A DNA stretch of 64,000 nucleotides from the NCBI RefSeq assembly GCF_020184175.1, contig NW_026083121.1, positions 1 to 64,000 on the forward strand, written 5' to 3'. The notes beneath the pieces are model-generated. The model searched no databases. It saw only the letters and a program-made list of their open reading frames with translations, and had not been told where the DNA came from. This document shows, in pieces, positions 46,619 through 58,912 of the stretch. The position numbers were made by a program, and so were the translations under genes. The first letter of the stretch is position 1. Each line of letters opens with the position of its first letter. This stretch comes from Aphis gossypii (lineage: Eukaryota; Arthropoda; Insecta; Hemiptera; Aphididae).

Positions 46619-47624
46619 TATATATACTATCTATTATAAATTATAATTGTTTGTTTATGAGTAATGGGTATGCACAGGTATTTAAAATGCCGAGTATAAC
46701 ATGTTAGTACACATATTAGAAATGGGCAGGTACATAGGTGATAGGTCGTAGGTCTAAATAGTAAATACGCTACTGTCGCTACTGTTATTGTCTATCAAAT
46801 AAATGTATGTAAAATCTATAAATTTAAATCTTTTAATAAATAATTTTTTTCGAATTAATATGATTTAGTTTTTTTTTCTACTTCATACTTTATCTACAGC
46901 ACACTGGATAATGAATACATTATACCATTGATTATAAATATAAGTATTTATAATAATATAATCAATGATTGTATATTTAATGTAGATAATGTAGATGCGT
47001 GCGTGAATCGTATCTTTGAAATTCGTAAATTGTAGGTATAATAATTGGTATAAAAGTAAATACTAGTAAAAAGGTAGAATATTATAAATAATTTTATAAA
47101 AAATAAAAAATATAAGTGGTAGCAGGTCCACATACAAGATTATAACGTAAGTTAGATGCAATACATTAATAGAAAACTAATATTTAGGTAATATTAGTTT
47201 AGGTATTAAAATATTAAATATTATATAATATTTTTTAATTATTATACGTCTTAAATTAGGTATTATTTACTATATAGTGTATTATACTCGAATATTATAA
47301 TTAATAAGAAGTAAGTATCTATTAATGCAATAAATATAAATAGCGCGTGTCCATGTTGATACTAAAAATACGTCTCAATTTATGTGTATGAATTTTATAT
47401 AATATGTAATATATATATATATATATATTATATACATGCGATCCGCCACATACGAATGATCAGACCGTAATAAACGTCGCTTCCTAATGAGCTCGGTCGC
47501 CAGCCAGCCGCCGACTACGAGTAGTGGGCGTGGCTTAAATGCCGCGCGCTTGCGGATCGCGAAAACACTTAATAGCGCGTTCTATCGGCCGTTGTATACG
47601 TTTCACTTTCGGTGTGACGTCCTC
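46619..47624. other. Non-coding right arm of the TTAA element
   Basis: AT-rich to about 47420, a (TA)n run at 47409-47427, then a GC-rich stretch (47440-47600, with cgccagccagccgccgac and gccgcgcgcttgcggatcgcg) that abuts the right end. The composition jump may reflect a captured or promoter sequence. Confidence 0.55.
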
Positions 47625-47628
47625 TTAA

Positions 47629-48018
47629 TGTAAGCTAAATTTACTTTTCAGACCACTGTGCGGTGGCGGCGACGGCGGCGGCGGGTCAGTTGACCACACG
47701 TGGTTAGGTTCCAGAACACCCATTTTACACCTATTTGCCTATTTCCATTGATTGATACAACTGAATGCAAATGTACAATCTACAACAAGGCACTAGCATT
47801 AATAATTTAATAATTTGTAATGAATTTTTTTAGACTGAAAATTCAGTTTTTTCTTCATTAGCAAAACATTTTTATTTATTCATAATAAAATACATAGGTT
47901 AAACAATTAGACATAGATGTAAGTATACATAAATCATGAGAATATTATAAGAAATAATTATACAAAATTATTACTTCGCGAATTTATATAATATGAAATC
48001 GTATTTGACATTAGTTAT
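47629..48018. other. Flank between two elements, no gene seen
   Basis: Starts with a (GGC)n-like run (gcggtggcggcgacggcggcg, 47659-47683) and becomes AT-rich. No coding frame is recognised. Confidence 0.4.
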
Positions 48019-48164
48019 ACTCACAAACGGATACATGTCAATTGATCGAAAACTATTGATCGAAAAACAATTACTCGTAAACGACAATTCATCGAAAAGA
48101 AATAATTGCTCGCAAAATTAAAAATTATATTATTATTGATAAATAAAAAATTATATAATCATAT

Positions 48165-48650
48165 AATTTTAAAAAAGGTCATATAAAATTGCTAAATAAT
48201 TTCAAAAAATGGTCTTATAAAACAAATAAATAATTTTAAATAATGGTCATATAAAATTGCTAAATAATTTCAAAAAAATGGTCGTATAAAATTGATAAAT
48301 AATATTTAAAAATGGTCACATAAAATAACTAAATAATTTCAAAAAATGGTCGTATAAAATTGATAAACAATATTTAAAAATGGTCATATAAAATAACTAA
48401 ATAATTACAAAAAATGGTCATATAAAACAAATAAATAATTTTAAATAATGGTCATATAAAATAACTAAATAATTACAAAAAATGGTCATATAAAACAAAT
48501 AAATAATTTTAAATAATGGTCGTATAAAATTGTTAAATAATTTCAAAAAATGGTCTTATAAAACAAATAAATAATTTTATATAATGGTCGTATAAAATTG
48601 CTAAATAATTTCTAAAAATGGTCGTATTAAATTGATAAATAATATTTAAA
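48165..48650 (+). repeat. Tandem array of ~33-36 bp units in the MULE
   Basis: About 14 imperfect copies of aaatggtcatataaaattgc plus taaataatttcaa. Variation is mostly local (cataaaac/aaattg), and higher-order pairs recur. The array resumes at 50487-50545 after an insertion. Inverted single copies near 52435-52490 suggest a transposase-binding role. Confidence 0.85.
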
Positions 48651-50487
48651 AAGCGGGCAAGTGAGTACCGTTCTGCTCTACATTAGGTGCCATTATTATA
48701 TATTATAGGAGTGTTAAATTTGAATCCAATGATAGTTATCATTGTATACGAAAAACGATTCTGAACGAAGATGATTTGTCAGCCTAGGATATAATTTCTA
48801 GTGGTTGGGGAAAAAGGTGGTTTATGTTTTAATGGCCTGAATACAACAAAATTTAAGTTCTTTTATAACAATTGTAATCTAAACTTATGAAAAACCTTGT
48901 GTTAAATTTTCAACTCTTAGCTACTTATACAAAAATTTTTATGAAATATACCTACAAAATAATTTGCAAGTATTCATAGTTTTAACGAATTTTTGTCAAA
49001 ATTTGAACTTCAAATGCTAATTAAAAAAAATTGTGCCTATGTATTCTTATAATTTTTTAATCACTATAAGAATAACATATGAGGAACTTTGTATAAAATT
49101 TTCAAGTATTTTGATAGGGCCAAAAAGATTTTATCGACACATAAAAAAACAATTTTCAGAAAAATTGAAAATTTCAGTTGTCTATAAATAGCTCAAAAAA
49201 AGTCAAAATATTTTGAAAATTAAATCACGTAAAGAAAACGCAAATCTTAATAACTGGTAAAATTTTCAAGTATCTACGACTTATACTTTTTGAATAATAA
49301 CAAATATTTAAAATCGTTTGAGGATAAATCGTTATCGTTACGCGATTTCGTTAAAATTTAAAATTCAAACGCACTTAAAATTTTTCCTATAATGATGCTT
49401 CAAGTTTTCTCTATAGATACTTGAAGGTAAACTTATGGAAAACTTAGTGTTGTATTATTAATCCTTAGTTATAAACACAAAAAATTTTATGATTTTTCAA
49501 CTTCAAATAATTTGCAAATATTCATGCTTTTGACGAATTTTTGTCAATATTTGAACTTCAAATGCTAATAAAAAAAAATTGTGCCTATGTATTCTTATAA
49601 TTTTTTAATCACTATAAGAATATCATATGAGGAACTTTGTATTAAATTTTCAAGTATTTTGATAGGGCCAAAAAAATTTTATCGACACTTCAAAAATATT
49701 TTTTCAGAAAAATTGAAAATTTCAGTTGTCTATAAATAGCTCAAAAAAAGTCAAAATATTTTGAAATTTAAATCACGTAAAGAAAACGCGAATCTTAATA
49801 ACTGGTAACATTTTCAAGTATCTACGACTTATACTTTTTGAATAATAACAAATATCAAAAATCGTTTGAGGCTAAACTGTTATTTAACGCGGTTTTTGTA
49901 AAAATTTAAATTTCAAACACTCATAAAAATTTTTTGTCTGAATCCGGTAGATTTTTTTTACAGATATTTGAAGAAAAATGTATTGAGAACCTTGTACCAA
50001 ATTTTCAAAACTTTTTGGTCATCCAAAAATTTTTTATCGACACTTTAAAAAAAATTTCTCAAAAAAATCGAAAATTTCAGTGGTCTATAAATAACTCATA
50101 AAAAGTCAAAAATTTTTGAAAATTTAACTATATACGGATACCACTGACATTAACATTTGGTGAAAATTTCAAGTATTTTCAGTGATTAGTTTTTGAATTA
50201 CAACCATAAAAAAAAATCGATTTGGTCGAAAACTGGTTTTGCTTAAAAATTGCCGTTTTTCCGTCATTTTTTTTTTGTTTTTCTCGATTTTTTTGAAAAC
50301 TGTTGGATAATGTTAAATTTTTACCTCTATAAAGCACCAAGGATATTCACTTTTACATCGGAAACCACCCCCATTGTTTGAAATTGGAGCATTATTTCGA
50401 CTAGTTATGCTGTACACAGACACAAAAACAAAAAAAAAACACACACCATTATATAATCAATACATTCATCACTTCGTTCAGAATCTA
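48651..50487 (+). repeat. Dispersed repeat family copy 2, inserted in the MULE array
   Basis: It begins gcgggcaagtgagtaccg within an array unit and ends ...cttcgttcagaatct, after which the array continues. Inverted gattctgaacgaagatga (48757) and catcacttcgttcagaatc (50467) could be its effective ends. Inside, a block of about 550 bp is repeated twice or more (for example ttgtgcctatgtattcttat at 49035 and 49580), and no gene is present. Confidence 0.82.
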
Positions 50488-50634
50488 AAATGGTCATATA
50501 AAATAACTAAATAATTACAAAAAATGATCATATAAAATTGATAGGTTAGGTATATATAAATAAGGATAGATAATTACGTAAAATCAAAAATTAAATTTGT
50601 AATTGAAAATTAAAGGCTATTCCACGTAGATAAT

Positions 50635-52113
50635 CTAGAATAAATAAATCATTGTAATCAGTGCAAATTTTTTTAATTCTCTTAGCCCTATCTTGATATA
50701 TTTTTTTTTCTGAGGTTCTATGCCAGATATATACTGTTCAATTTTTAATCGATTTATGCTTTCTTCTTTCTTTAAAGCTTCAATAAAACGCCATATTGAT
50801 GGATGTTTTCCACTTATGATTGACGTAAAACAGTTATGCCAACCTTCAACGGAATTATTTGTTGTAGCTATATCTTGTTCTATTCTTAAAAAACAGTTCC
50901 ACATTTAAATTTCAAATTTTGGTTGTTTTCGTCTTCTTCTTCTGTCTAATTTACCAATCCAGGTATTTTCAAAATAGTCTAAAAATTGCTCTAATATTTC
51001 TTCATTTTCTGTATAAAAATTACTTTCAATTAAAACATTATATGAACTTATTATATCATCCTTTGGTACAAATGCTAAAGCTGGTAACATTCTTATTTGC
51101 AATGCAAATTCAGGGTCTTCATTGTATTTTTTTTGTAAGCCAAATTCCTGAACATGACGCCATATACACTGGGACAAATGAAAAAAACACCCATTTACTT
51201 TAGTACTAGGAAATTCTGTTTTAATTGCATTAATAGAAGCTTTTTCATAATCAATCATTATAGTTTTTGGATTTAAATTTGGTTTTAATGACTTTAACGC
51301 ATCAAACATTCGACGATAGGTATCTTCTTTTTTATCGGGTAGTAATACAAAGACACTGGGAATCACATTTGAATAGCATATACCATGAATTGTGTATAAT
51401 TGTGTAAAAATCGGTGGAGCTACCGAAAACGTTCCATCACAGAACCAGTGTTCGCAATTCTCCATAAAATCCAAATTTTTTTGTGTAGTGAAAATCAAAA
51501 TACGCGGTAGGGTTGTGCACTTGTGCCACTGTCATAATGTAAAAATAACTCACCGTCACTTGTATTTCGATACTCCTCAGGAATAATAAAATCAAAATTA
51601 TTTGGGTTAGGAGGAGAAGCTTCTTCTCTTTGTCGAAGACGTTGAATTGTTCTTTTTAACGTTTGAACACTTGGCATATCTGCAGCAAGAGCACTTGGTA
51701 ACTAATTATATAAAAAAATAATTTTAATTAATTTAAAAATTATTGTTATGGGTATAATGTATATTTATATTAGGTACCTAGCTATAGTAAAATATAATAT
51801 TTTTTAATACCTGAGATGAAATTTCTCCAATAACAGCATGAGTACTAAGCGTAGTTTGGGAAGAAATCTCCTTTAAATGTGATACAGCCTTCTTAACTTC
51901 AATTTTTGCTGCATTTGGTACATGATTATTATGTTCGATGAACTTCACGATATTTTCGTTCACAACATGAACTCGACCTTTGCATTTTAGTTTTTTACTT
52001 TCGGAGCATTTCCAATACACTTTTTCATTATAAATTTTTTCTTGTGTATGTAAAAATCCTTTATACTGTAACATTTTTTTATTTTTTTCACTATTTACAT
52101 ACACCAAACTCAT
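50635..52113 (-). pseudogene. MULE transposase with FLYWCH-like finger, two exons, broken
   Basis: Exon 1 (52113-51811) starts MSLVYVNSEKNKKMLQ and holds YWKCSESKKLKCKGRVHV plus HNNHVPN, a FLYWCH/WRKY-GCM1-type zinc finger. Exon 2 (51701-50635) has the MULE domain: WFCDGTFSVAPPIFTQLYTI (Asp), TIMIDYEKASINAI (Asp), NGCFFHLSQCIWRHVQ (C-H motif) and NNSVEGWHNCF (Glu). A one-base gain near 51501 and an in-frame TAA at 50905-50907 break it, and the final stop at 50635 may be premature. Such proteins catalyse cut-and-paste with 8-11 bp duplications, as seen here. Confidence 0.9.
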
Positions 52114-52900
52114 GATGGCTAAACTTAAAACGTGTCAAATGTATTTGAAGTAGGTAAACTATAACGATAGGAACACTGAAATGATAATAATCTCGGATTT
52201 GCCATACACCACGTCGACGTACGATATAAAATTACTATCGTGGTTGAATCCAATATTATCTTTATATCTAAGTACAAAGTGCACTACGTGGATGTAGGTA
52301 CTGTATAAAATTATTATCGATATGACTCGACGGAAATATGAAGTGAGCCGGTCTATTATTAAAAGCTCTTTGACAGCATTTCCTAAACTTATTCTCTGCC
52401 AGGCCCCTTAGAGATTGATTTACTATTTATTGCTTAGCAATTTTATATGGCCATTTTTTTTTATATTATTTAGCAATTTTATATGGCCTTTAAAAAAATA
52501 ATAATAATAAGGTAGGTAGGTATCAATAATATTATAATAATAATATAATTTTTAGTTTTGCGAGCAATTATTCTTTTCGATCAATTTTCGTTGCGAGCAA
52601 TTTGTCTTTCGATCAATAGTTTTCGAGCAATTGTTATGCGATCAATTGTTTTCGATCAATTGACGGGATACCACTCACAAACATGTATAGATATAATTTT
52701 TTAATTACTCACAATTATATCGTGATATAATATTTTATGGATTATATTATATTATATTTTATATGCTGTGGTGATACTAACTGATGTAGTTATTAATATA
52801 AAATGAAAAGAATCGCGTAGTTTATACTCGACGAAATATATTACGATAATAATAATGGGAAATATATATATACATATATAGTGCGGCAGCGGCGGTATGT

Positions 52901-53057
52901 GTGTGAAGTTGGCCCCCCCATTATGTCCAAATTAAACCGGGTAAGTTGTAAGTTGAAAATCTCTATTTGTAAGTAATTGTAAGTTGAATTTTGAAATTTG
53001 TAAGTTAATAAATTCGAAGTAATTGTCAAAACTAACTTGGAGGGGCTAACTTCACAC
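52901..53057. mobile_element. ~157-bp inverted-end repeat element, GTAAGT version, with tandem copies to 53350
   Basis: The ends gtgtgaagttggccccc and ggggctaacttcacac are inverted. Between them the word ttGTAAGT occurs four times on a fixed scaffold, ending gaaatttGTAAGTT. Two further head-to-tail copies (word clusters at 53112 and 53263, period about 150 bp) follow, with cttcacac/cttcgcactagcccc boundaries. No coding content. Confidence 0.75.
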
Positions 53058-53354
53058 TAGCCCCCAATTTTTTCCAAATACTCGGAACAAATTGTAAGTT
53101 TAAAAGCTCGATTTGTAAGTAATTGTAAGTTGAATTTTGAAATTTGTAAGTTGTTTGGAGCAAAGTTGTGACCGAAATAAACTTAGTGGGGGGGGCTATC
53201 TTCGCACTAGCCCCCCACTTTCACAAAATTTCACCGGACAGATTGTAAGTTGTTAAGCTTAATTTGTAAGTAATTGTAAGTTGATTTTTGGAATTTGTAA
53301 GTTGTTCGAAGCAAAGTTGTGACCGAAATAAATTTAGTGGATGGACCAAATTCA

Positions 53355-53506
53355 GCGAAGTTGGCTCCCCGCAGTGGTCGATCGATCCTGGATCGGTGCT
53401 AATATTTTGCAAAGATTTTGCAACAATTTGCAAACTCATTTCTAGAATTTGCAAATCATTTGTTACCTACCTCACAACTACCATTTTAGTTAAGTCTCCA
53501 ACTTCG
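53355..53506. mobile_element. ~152-bp inverted-end repeat element, GCAAA version
   Basis: The ends gcgaagttggctcc and ctccaacttcgc are inverted. Four ttGCAA(A/C) words occupy the same relative places as GTAAGT in the neighbouring units, the last one in the shared ...agaatttG context. Length matches the related element at 63315. Confidence 0.75.
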
Positions 53507-54185
53507 CGTATTCTCCATTTTATAAATTATTTAGAATTATTGAAAATTGAGTTTAGGTAATTGATATTCCTTTTTTGTATTTTTACGAATTGTTTAATCT
53601 TTCATATTCTAAAAAATTAATTATTATTTTTATATATAGATATACCTGAAAATAGTGTACATATTTAAAAAATACCTACCAGTCAATCAGGCAAAGTTGG
53701 TTAAAAAGATTGAAAAAAAAATCATTTTTATAAATATATAAATATAATTGCAAATTGATCGCTACTCCAAAAATTCTATTTAATATCATTTAATCATCAC
53801 ATATCATGCTAACTGCTATTATTATAGATCTTAAAACATGAAAGTTTATAAAAATTCAAATCATGGATTAAGATATTATTCAACATTGTTCAGTAGGTGT
53901 CGAATAAGTGTGTTGGGTATGTTAAAATTGAATCTGAAATTAATAAAAAGTGTTTTTAATATTTGGGTTTAAAATTTTTTAGACAAAAGATTTACACAAA
54001 GTATAGTTTAAAATCAAACTTGTTATCTTTTGAGCTCCTTTTATGATAAAAATAATAATATTACAAACAATAAATTAGGAACTTTCTAATTTTATATATA
54101 TATAAAAAAAATAAACAAAGAAAACTATATTTTTTGTGTTATATAATTGAGAAATAATAAAAAGCAAAACAAAATCATATATTTT
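53507..54185. other. AT-rich stretch with one long inverted arm
   Basis: No gene is seen. 53787-53875 is the left arm of an 89-bp inverted pair listed separately. Confidence 0.5.
53787..53875 (+). repeat. Left arm of an 89-bp inverted pair
   Basis: catttaatcatcacatatca at its outer edge to aatcatggattaagata at the inner edge. The complement occurs at 61098-61186 with a single mismatch. The arms enclose the transposase-USP gene, so they may be its ends, but no flanking duplication was found. Confidence 0.85.
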
Positions 54186-57100
54186 TTAATTTTCATTTAA
54201 ACTAATAATTATTTGGTGTGGCTTTATGAACTTTTTTTCTGGATCACGATATTTCAGAACTTCTTTGGAAAGGTCATTATGTATTTCCCAATAACCTCTA
54301 GATCTTTTTGTATGAGTTATATAATGACCAATAGAATCTGTTGAATCATGCTCGCCAACAAAAACTATTACGCCCGAAAGGCAGTATCTATACGAAAATA
54401 TAATATTTAAATTTTAAATATTTTCATAGATTTAAATTTTAAAAATTAAAATAAAATAAGATATTGCTATGGTAACTTTGTTATATTAGTCATACCTACG
54501 AGATAGATACATTGGTACACATATATGTCTTGTGACTACTTATGGTAGGCATTGTTACCAATGGTTACGCTATTTGTGTCATACAAAATTAAAATAGCCA
54601 CAGCCATAAGATATATACATGTCAAAAATAAAAAATAAATATTAATAATATTAATATTTACTTTAATCAGCGTTTATTTTTGCATTTTCTTACTCATTCT
54701 AATGCATACATTTTTTCTCTAGTATTATCATGGGCTTAACTAGGATTTAATAGTCACAGGGGCTAGAGTCCTAGAAAACCAAAGTTAAAAATAATTTGAA
54801 GGCTAATTGAAATCAAAAAGTAAAACCTTATAGGGGGTCTAAATACAAATACAGGGTGCTAAGCCTTTACTAGACCCCCTTAATTACGCCGATGGCTATT
54901 ATCAACCTATACTTTAATTTTACACTATCATACCATTCATCAAATTATATTTTTCTGAATGTGAATAATATCTAAATTTGTTAAATTATAAATAAACAAA
55001 TTTAATACCTTTTATCAGCAAGTAGAAGTTCAGTGGGAATATCCGAAACAGGAATTCCAGTATAGTGCTTTGATTGGAATGATGAAAACCAATCTGTTTC
55101 TATTCGTAGATGATCATTCAAAATTTTATAAATTACTTTTCTGTCTTTGCATGATCTACAAGTGTCAAACTTAGTTTTTGAGTAGTTATCCATTGCATTT
55201 TGGAGTTCTTTGAATCCGTGAATATTAATATTATTCCGATCTTTCATCTCAAGAATGACCAACACATTAGTAAATGTTTTTGAAACATTACACAAATCAC
55301 AATTATGTTTATCGACAACAATGGGCATAATATTTAATAGTTGCTCTGTTAAATAATTTATGTTACATTGAGTATGTAATGATTGAATATTGTCAAAAAT
55401 TACATTTTTTCGTTGAAATATTTCCCACAAAATTTTTCCTCTTTCTTGGTAAATATATTCAGTAGCTCTGTATCTTGCAACTTCTTTGTAAACATTAAAA
55501 AATGAATTACTTTTAGCTACTTCATTAACACATTCTCTATAGTGATTAAATTCGATGTAACAAACAACCACAGAAGCTAACAACGCATCAAATGGACAGT
55601 TATTATATATTATAACTTTATTTTTGTTAATTTTAAGTGGTTTGCATAAATTCCCATTTATTATAAGTGGCAGCGTAGTCGATCTTAGCCCTGATTTGTT
55701 TAACAAACGCTTAATATCTTGGCAACTTTCTTTATATTTTGTCCATCTCTTAGGTTTTGTTTTTTGATTATTAATTCTGAGAGTATCATTGTGTAAAGGT
55801 TTATCTGCCAAGTTCTTCCAGTTTTCATATTCTGCATTGTCATCAGATTCATTTAATTCACTACTAGAGCTGTAAGTATCTGAATCCCTAATAACATCTA
55901 CGTCATCTACACATGTTGGAACGTTTATATTTAGTTTAACGTCGTCATTTTCTTCATTTAATTCTTTTGATGGTCCTATACTTGATTTAATGGTATTCGT
56001 TTGTATTTGATTACTTCTGCATATTTTCATTAAACCTTCTATACTTTTTATATGAGAAGTAACAAATCTGTCAGGAGTTAAAGGTTTGGTTAACTCTTGT
56101 TTTAAATCACTGAAATAACTTTCGACAAGAGCTGAAGTTGCTGTAACAAAATATGTATTATAATACTTACTCATAACATTACTCCAGATAGGAAAATCTT
56201 TTACGATCCTGTTTAGCTGATCCTTAAGTTTAGGTACATAAAACGCATTTATCCATGTTCCTTGCAGTTCACAAAATTGATTTATTTTATTATCCAACTG
56301 TTGTAAGAAGATGTCCATCTCTTTTGTATTCTCGCCTTTCTGTAAATAATTATCTTCAAAATTATCCAATCCATCTGATTTATCTGTTTCTTCGTTTTTG
56401 TTCATGATAATATGTTCATACAAATTGGCCCTATCTTCTATTATACTTACTAACTCATTCCGAAAATGTTCAGCTGGAGAGTCAATATTTGAACTTTTTT
56501 GAATTCCGTCAGTTTCTGAACAGGCAATTACAGTTATTTTTTTAACATGTCTTCAAATTCATCTATTGTCTTGCACTGCACTAATAATACTATGGCACGG
56601 ACAAAAAATTCTTTTTTTGGACCTATTCGCAGACATTTCCATCGACATACCATTTTTATAAAATGTGCGATGTCCAGTCGTACATAGACTTCAGGCAAAG
56701 TTGCATCTTTATTCTTTAATTTTTAAACTGGTTTCACAGTATTGTTTTTTTTGACATTCCACCACAAAAATATCTGGTAATTGCTCCGATAAGTTCATTT
56801 GAATAATCACATACAATTTCGGTAGGTGATGGGGCTCCAGATCGAAGCCATTGGCTTAGCCAAAAAGTAATTGTTGGTGTGTCTTATGATTCAGATAGCA
56901 TTTGGCTTACGGGGAGTTGTAGTGTTCCATTATGAAACACTGCAACATATAAAAAAATATGTGCCGACTTCAATGCTAGGCTTGTTCTGAAAATTTTTTT
57001 TACTACATTTCCAGTAGCGTCTATACACAATCGGGAATTTTTATTACGACTTTTATATGCATCTTTATATACTACCATCTGTGTCGGAGTCCAGCAATGC

Positions 57101-57480
57101 ACTATAAAAGGGTCAGCGCTAATTAAATGTATAGAACCAGCAGATGGTGTAGTATGTTTGAGTTCGACAAGTGAAATAATTGGATGCTTGATTCTAATAC
57201 CAAGTTTTGAATCCCTGTATGATTGCTTAACTTTTCGTAACACTTCTGTTTTATAAATATTCGGAGGCATTTTATCTCCAAACTCCATTTTTTTATCTGC
57301 TTCTTCTCTTTGCCATAAGTAGCAATGTTGATTTTGTAGCTCTTTTCCTATTTGCTCTCTTTTTTCCCCATTTAATTGACGCATACATGAACCACTATGA
57401 GTTGTATTTCTTGTATCAAGAGTAAAAATTTTAATTGTAAGGATTCGCCATCAATTGGTTGTTTTTGGGCCAATGCATAA
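54186..57480 (-). pseudogene. DDE transposase fused to USP-like (C19) deubiquitinase domain
   Basis: The transposase half (57480-about 56540) shows SRLCIDATGNVVKK (Asp), EIVCDYSNELIG (Asp) and RLDIAHFIKMV, damaged by an in-frame TAA at 56884-56886 and frame breaks near 57410, 56730 and 56543. From about 56540 the frame is open: ALVESYFSDLKQEL gives the acidic residue, then a USP-like domain with VIIYNNCPFDALLAS (Cys box), C-x2-C pairs CDLC and CRSC, a splice from 55009 to 54387, then LSGVIVFVGE and SIGHYITHTKRSRGYWEIHN (His box). Stop 54186-54188. The intron (54388-55008) has GT-AG borders. A MULE-like transposase is the nearest guess. Confidence 0.72.
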
Positions 57481-57539
57481 AAGTCTGCTAAGTAATAGTA
57501 TTACGTATTAAGTATAAAGTATTTATGAGAATCATTGTT

Positions 57540-58210
57540 TAAAAATTTCAATCCTTAGCAATAAAAGTTGAAAATTTTATAAGTTTTTAACTATAAAATA
57601 AATTTTCAAATTTTAATTTGATAAATTTTGTCAGAATTTGAACTTAAAATAGGTACTTATAAAACAAAATTGTGTCTAGGTATTTTCAATATTTTAACTG
57701 CAATTGTAAAAATATATGAAGAGTCTTATATTAAATTTTCATGGTTTTCGACCTAACAAATACATTTTATTGGCGTTTAAAAAAAAAAAAAAACGAAAAA
57801 ATTAAAACTAAAAATATCCATAAACAGCTAAAAACGAGTTAAAATATTTTGAAATTGTTATCAAGAATAGGAATTGATAAAATAAACATATGGTGTAAAT
57901 TTCAAATACCTACAGCTTTTTGTTTTTGAATTACAGTAATATAAGAAAATCGCTAATTGATAAATCAAGTAAATATCCTAAGTTGTAAAAATTTAAGATT
58001 CAGATGCTCATAAACATTTAATTTGACTTTCCGGTAGACATTTTTTTATAAAATTAGACAAACTCATAAGGAATTTAGTATTAAATTTTTATTTTTGACC
58101 TCTTTAATGCACCAACTAGATTTATGGAAAAAGCTACTGAAGTCTAAAATCGAAACATTATTTCAATTAGGTACTTATCGTGTATACAGATATAAATAGA
58201 AAAAAAATAT
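57540..58210 (+). repeat. Dispersed repeat family copy 3 (diverged)
   Basis: tttgtcagaatttgaactt, aaaacaaaattgtgtctaggta and the end acctctttaatgcaccaac ... gaaacattatttcaattag follow the same order as 48990-50400, but are more diverged. No gene. Confidence 0.7.
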
Positions 58211-58912
58211 GAAAATAACTTAAAGCAGCCTTATAATTTATTACCGGTTATAGTTGATACAGTGACATAATCATACAGAAGACAAAACGAATAGTACACT
58301 GGAATTGCTTTATCTGTATTTTTAATTTTATGTGAAAATCCTTTCACGATCTACACAGTTACACTCATATTATCTAGATAGCGGATTCATATCTATTATA
58401 ATGACTGATAGGTATACAAACATATGGACACCTTAATTTAATTTTATGTTTTTTAAATTATTTCACAACTTATAACATTGTGTTTTAATTTTTTTCATTA
58501 TTGTCAATATGTATTAATAATACACACACACACACACAAATTACCACAATTGTTACATTTATTTTAAGTTATAAGTATCCTGCAAATCGAATTCAAATTA
58601 AGAAAAAAGATAAATACTAGTATACAATTTATGATACAAGATACAATTTTATCTTTAATTCTGTCCAACCCTGACTCCTGAGTACATATAATACCTATAT
58701 ACAAAACAAAAATTGATATTAATAAGTAGGACTTAGTGTTCAAAATGTTCATTCATTTTTTAGAGTTAAAAAAAACAAAACTAATAAAATCAATAAGAGG
58801 AACTATATATAATTAATTACATAAATTAAAAAAAAAATAATCATACATTAAAAATCATATTGATATATCATTTATATACGTAGATAATAAAAAACATTAT
58901 AGTGAAAGTATA
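58211..58912. other. AT-rich stretch with an (AC)n microsatellite
   Basis: (CA)8 or so at 58521-58539. The short open frame at 58564-58752 on minus has no conserved features. Nothing else is recognised. Confidence 0.4.

Larger units (their letters stand above)
40395..47624 (+). mobile_element. TTAA-flanked DNA transposon with YqaJ-transposase gene
   Basis: TTAA at 40391-40394 and 47625-47628 flanks an element beginning GAGGACGCCACAC and ending GTGTGACGTCCTC, inverted ends of about 13 bp with one mismatch, continued by looser similarity (CCGAAA, GTGAAACG). A TTAA duplication is typical of Kolobok and piggyBac elements. The coded protein is of the Mutator-like-plus-YqaJ type common in arthropods, so the superfamily name is uncertain. 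The gene appears intact. Confidence 0.82.
48029..52672 (-). mobile_element. MULE (Mutator-like) DNA transposon
   Basis: A perfect 10-bp duplication, actcacaaac, flanks it at 48019-48028 and 52673-52682. Inverted ends of about 100-130 bp (GGATACATGTCAATTGATCG / GGTATCCCGTCAATTGATCG inward) consist of repeated (A/C)AATTG(A/C)TCG(A/C)AAA words. A tandem array lies inside the left end with inverted relics inside the right (52430-52490). The minus strand carries a MULE transposase. Duplication length and long ends agree with MULEs. Confidence 0.93.

Noticed and set aside
47440..47600. GC-rich stretch as a tRNA or rRNA fragment
   Set aside because: No cloverleaf or conserved rRNA blocks could be formed by eye.
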